This document shows positions 61,770-64,000 of a stretch of DNA of 64,000 bases, one piece after another; within the stretch, counting starts at the first letter, position 1; each line of letters begins with the position of its first letter. The notes below the pieces were generated by a model that did no database searches, was not told the origin of the DNA, and was given only the letters and a program-made list of their open reading frames with translations. The position numbers and the translations under genes are program-made. Where the stretch lies: assembly GCF_900128415.1 (NCBI RefSeq), contig NZ_LT635772.1:496001-560000 (forward strand), written 5' to 3'. The DNA comes from Anaerococcus mediterraneensis. Its GTDB lineage: Bacteria; Bacillota; Clostridia; Tissierellales; Peptoniphilaceae.

Positions 61770-64000
61770 CTATCTTTCTTGTCCTTTTTCGTTTTTTTCT
61801 TGATTTTTATCTTTTTCTTCTTCTGATTTAAATTTAGATATTTGTCCCAATATCGATGGTTTCTCTTTTCTTGCGTGAAGATTATCCTCTACATCATAGG
61901 TTGATTCAAAGTAATCACTATCTTTAAAATCATTGTCATACCTATCTGGTATTCCGTCATTATCAAGATCTTTTGCAAGTGGATCATAGAAGTTTCCGTC
62001 ATCATCTATTTCTAGTCCTAGAGCTTGCTTTAAATCTTCTTCGTCTACTGATACCAGATCGTCAAAACTTGACATCTTTATGGCTTCAGTCATATCTTTA
62101 ATAGCTTGTGAGTTAGATATATCTTCTTCTACAAAAGATTCTGTTCTAATAGCTACATTGTCTACATACTGAGTCCATGTTTTTTCTTCCAAATTTACCT
62201 CATATTGAATCGAATGCTTACCATCTGGCGTTTCTGTATAGGCAAGTCCTATATGGCTTAAATCAGGGTATAATTTCTCAAAGTCTTCATAGCTATTAGA
62301 TTCTGAGAACTCGTAATTAGAATAATCAACTATCGCCCTCTTTAAATCTTCTAATAATGGTGATTGGTTTTCTAATTCTTCTACTTCTCCCATATCTAAA
62401 AGTTTATTAATCTCAGCTAGTCTTAGTGTCTTATCCCTTAACTCATCTGCTTTTTCAAATGGTTTAGTTAATTCTACTTTGGCATTTTCTAAAGATTCTT
62501 TATAGTTTTCAAGGTTTTGATTCAACCTTTCAAGTCTTGCAGGCATTTTTTCAATTGCATTATCAAGCCTTGTTATATTACCATCAGTAGAGTTTGAAAA
62601 CTCTCCGAAGTATTCTGCTTTTCCTAGAAGTTTAAAGGTGTGAGCATTAGTCATAAAGTTATATGAAACTTGTAAGTCTAAATTTCTATATTTACCAATG
62701 ACCTTGCTATCATTTATCTTTACCTTTTTTATTTCTTCTAATAGCTTCTCTCCGGCCTCTTTCTTATCCAAAATTTTATTTGTCCCAAGACTTATTGAAG
62801 TGAATTTGCTATCTCCTTCTCCTAATTTCTCAACATTTGCAATATCTTCTTTAACTGCTTTTATTTCTATTTCAGTTTTTAAAATACTTTGAGGATAAAT
62901 TTTATTTACCTTATCTTCAAGCTTGTATTTATTAGACTTGTAGTTTGCTTCAAGCATTTTTAGTTTTGTAACTTCGTTATCTAAGTCCATTTTTTCTTTA
63001 ATCAGAGGATTACCAGTAGCTAAAGCCTTAATTTCTGAATAAGATAGACTTGCTTCATCAACATCTTCTGCAACTCTTACTGGAGTTTTTGAAGTCATAA
63101 TTTGAGAAATGAATTTCTGTTTATTCTCTATTGTCTGCCACAAATAAGAATCAAAGGTATTTTCTGTTACATATCTAAAGATATTTACCTTATCATTTTC
63201 ATTACCTTGACGAACAATTCTACCACTTCTTTGCTCTAGGTCAGACGGTCTCCAAGGGACGTCTAAATCATGTAAGGCTATCAGTTTATTTTGTACATTT
63301 GTACCTGCACCCATTTTTTGAGTAGAACCTAATAATACTCTTACTTCTCCTCTTCTTACCTTAGAGAACAATTCATCTTTTTGCTTGTCTGTATCTGCTT
63401 CGTGGATAAAGGCTATTTCTTCTTTTGGTATTCCCATATTCACTAGCTTATTTCTAATATCATCATAGATATTAAATTCTCCATCTCCTTTTGGTGTGGA
63501 CATATCTGAAAATACTAATTGGGTCGATGAATTTTCTTTTGTCTTATCCCAGATCGAAAAGATGTTTTTAACACACACATTTACCTTTGAATTAGGATCA
63601 TCAGGAAGTAGTGGATTTATTAATCTTTGGTCAAGGGCAAGTTTTTTACCATCATTTGTAATCTTTAGCATATTGTCTTCTGTTGGCTCGACTTGATTAT
63701 TTCTAACTGCGTCAGCTCTTTCTGAAATAGCTTTTAATATTTCTTTTTGTTCCTCAGTAGGTTTTGTTTTAATAACTTCAAAATTTGCTTCTGGTACAGG
63801 CAAATTTAACATATCTGAAGTCTTTATATCTGCTACTTCTTTAAACATAGACATCAACTCTGGCAAGTTATAAAACTTTGAAAATCTTGTCTTTTGTCTA
63901 TATCCAGTGCCTTCTGGAGATAATTCAAAGGTGTTTTCTGTTTCTCCAAAAGTAGAAGCCCAAGCGTCAAAATGTTCTAATCCTCTTGCCTTTAAATCAT
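61770..64000 (-). CDS. SNF2-type helicase/methylase giant element protein, C-terminal part (runs off the window)
   Basis: The frame is open to the right edge; only the last ~743 codons are inside. The edge portion reads 'GLEHFDAWASTFGETENTFELSPEGTGYRQKTRFSKFYNLPELMSMF', a hallmark of the very large SNF2-helicase/N6-methylase proteins of Firmicute ICEs. Helicase motifs V-VI are 'VRVLLGSTQKMGAGTNVQNKLIALHDLDVPWRPSDLEQRSGRIVRQGNEND'. A coiled-coil region follows. The C-terminus has 'KPSILGQISKFKSEEEKDK' and ends 'EKGQER'. An internal start near 63866 is possible but the unbroken upstream similarity argues against it. Confidence 0.88.
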   Translation of the reverse strand, partial: DLKARGLEHFDAWASTFGETENTFELSPEGTGYRQKTRFSKFYNLPELMSMFKEVADIKTSDMLNLPVPEANFEVIKTKPTEEQKEILKAISERADAVRNNQVEPTEDNMLKITNDGKKLALDQRLINPLLPDDPNSKVNVCVKNIFSIWDKTKENSSTQLVFSDMSTPKGDGEFNIYDDIRNKLVNMGIPKEEIAFIHEADTDKQKDELFSKVRRGEVRVLLGSTQKMGAGTNVQNKLIALHDLDVPWRPSDLEQRSGRIVRQGNENDKVNIFRYVTENTFDSYLWQTIENKQKFISQIMTSKTPVRVAEDVDEASLSYSEIKALATGNPLIKEKMDLDNEVTKLKMLEANYKSNKYKLEDKVNKIYPQSILKTEIEIKAVKEDIANVEKLGEGDSKFTSISLGTNKILDKKEAGEKLLEEIKKVKINDSKVIGKYRNLDLQVSYNFMTNAHTFKLLGKAEYFGEFSNSTDGNITRLDNAIEKMPARLERLNQNLENYKESLENAKVELTKPFEKADELRDKTLRLAEINKLLDMGEVEELENQSPLLEDLKRAIVDYSNYEFSESNSYEDFEKLYPDLSHIGLAYTETPDGKHSIQYEVNLEEKTWTQYVDNVAIRTESFVEEDISNSQAIKDMTEAIKMSSFDDLVSVDEEDLKQALGLEIDDDGNFYDPLAKDLDNDGIPDRYDNDFKDSDYFESTYDVEDNLHARKEKPSILGQISKFKSEEEKDKNQEKNEKGQER

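Overview
The window looks like a piece of chromosome from a low-GC Gram-positive anaerobe. Gene order (dnaA-dnaN-S4-recF-gyrB-gyrA to the left, rpmH-rnpA-yidD-yidC-jag to the right), the A+T-rich codon use and the protein style fit the Peptoniphilaceae (Anaerococcus-like). That placement is inference; no rRNA or tRNA gene is present to test it.

Layout. (1) 1-13.7 kb: surface and accessory genes. These are a peptide-binding lipoprotein, a secreted Amidase_5-type wall hydrolase with wall-binding repeats, a repeat-containing lipoprotein, an ABC-F ATPase with a leader terminator, a GNAT acetyltransferase, an XRE/membrane-protein pair, two small genes behind RNA control elements (one an S-box/SAM riboswitch), an AbrB antitoxin with a frameshifted RelE-like toxin, a zinc-ribbon/SH3 membrane protein and a DUF438/PAS protein. 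(2) 13.7-24.2 kb, minus strand: cupin, a ~200-bp fold-back element, a small membrane protein, an rsbV-rsbW-sigma cluster, gyrA, gyrB, recF, the S4 gene, dnaN and dnaA. (3) 22.6-24.9 kb: replication origin with DnaA boxes on both sides of dnaA. (4) 24.9-27.4 kb, plus strand: rpmH, rnpA, yidD, yidC, jag. (5) 27.4-28.3 kb: tandem ~153-bp repeats. (6) 28.3-33.76 kb: type I restriction genes hsdR and hsdS plus the 3' part of hsdM. (7) 33.76 kb to beyond the right edge: an integrative/conjugative-type element inserted inside hsdM.

The element begins with three tandem large serine recombinases. It then carries a sigma-like regulator, an ImmR/ImmA-like regulator-protease pair, a RhuM-family gene, a TetR-controlled transporter cassette (two ABC half-transporters plus an ECF S, T and fused A unit), a candidate oriT with MobC and a MobP-type relaxase, a PHP-domain/SMC-like ATPase resembling single-gene defence proteins, a BceRS-like two-component system with an ABC/FtsX transporter, and conjugation-type genes ending in a giant SNF2-helicase protein cut by the window edge. 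It is a mosaic. A second decayed copy of the sigma gene lies at 43.5-43.7 kb. A small XRE gene with its promoter is duplicated on either side of the transporter/two-component module, and one copy is broken.

The most interesting locus is 52.76-55.8 kb: XRE regulator, then a 50-codon remnant of a C5-cytosine DNA methyltransferase, then an intact PHP-plus-ATPase protein. It reads as a restriction-like defence island that has lost its methyltransferase but kept its probable effector. The element has also disabled the host type I system by splitting hsdM.
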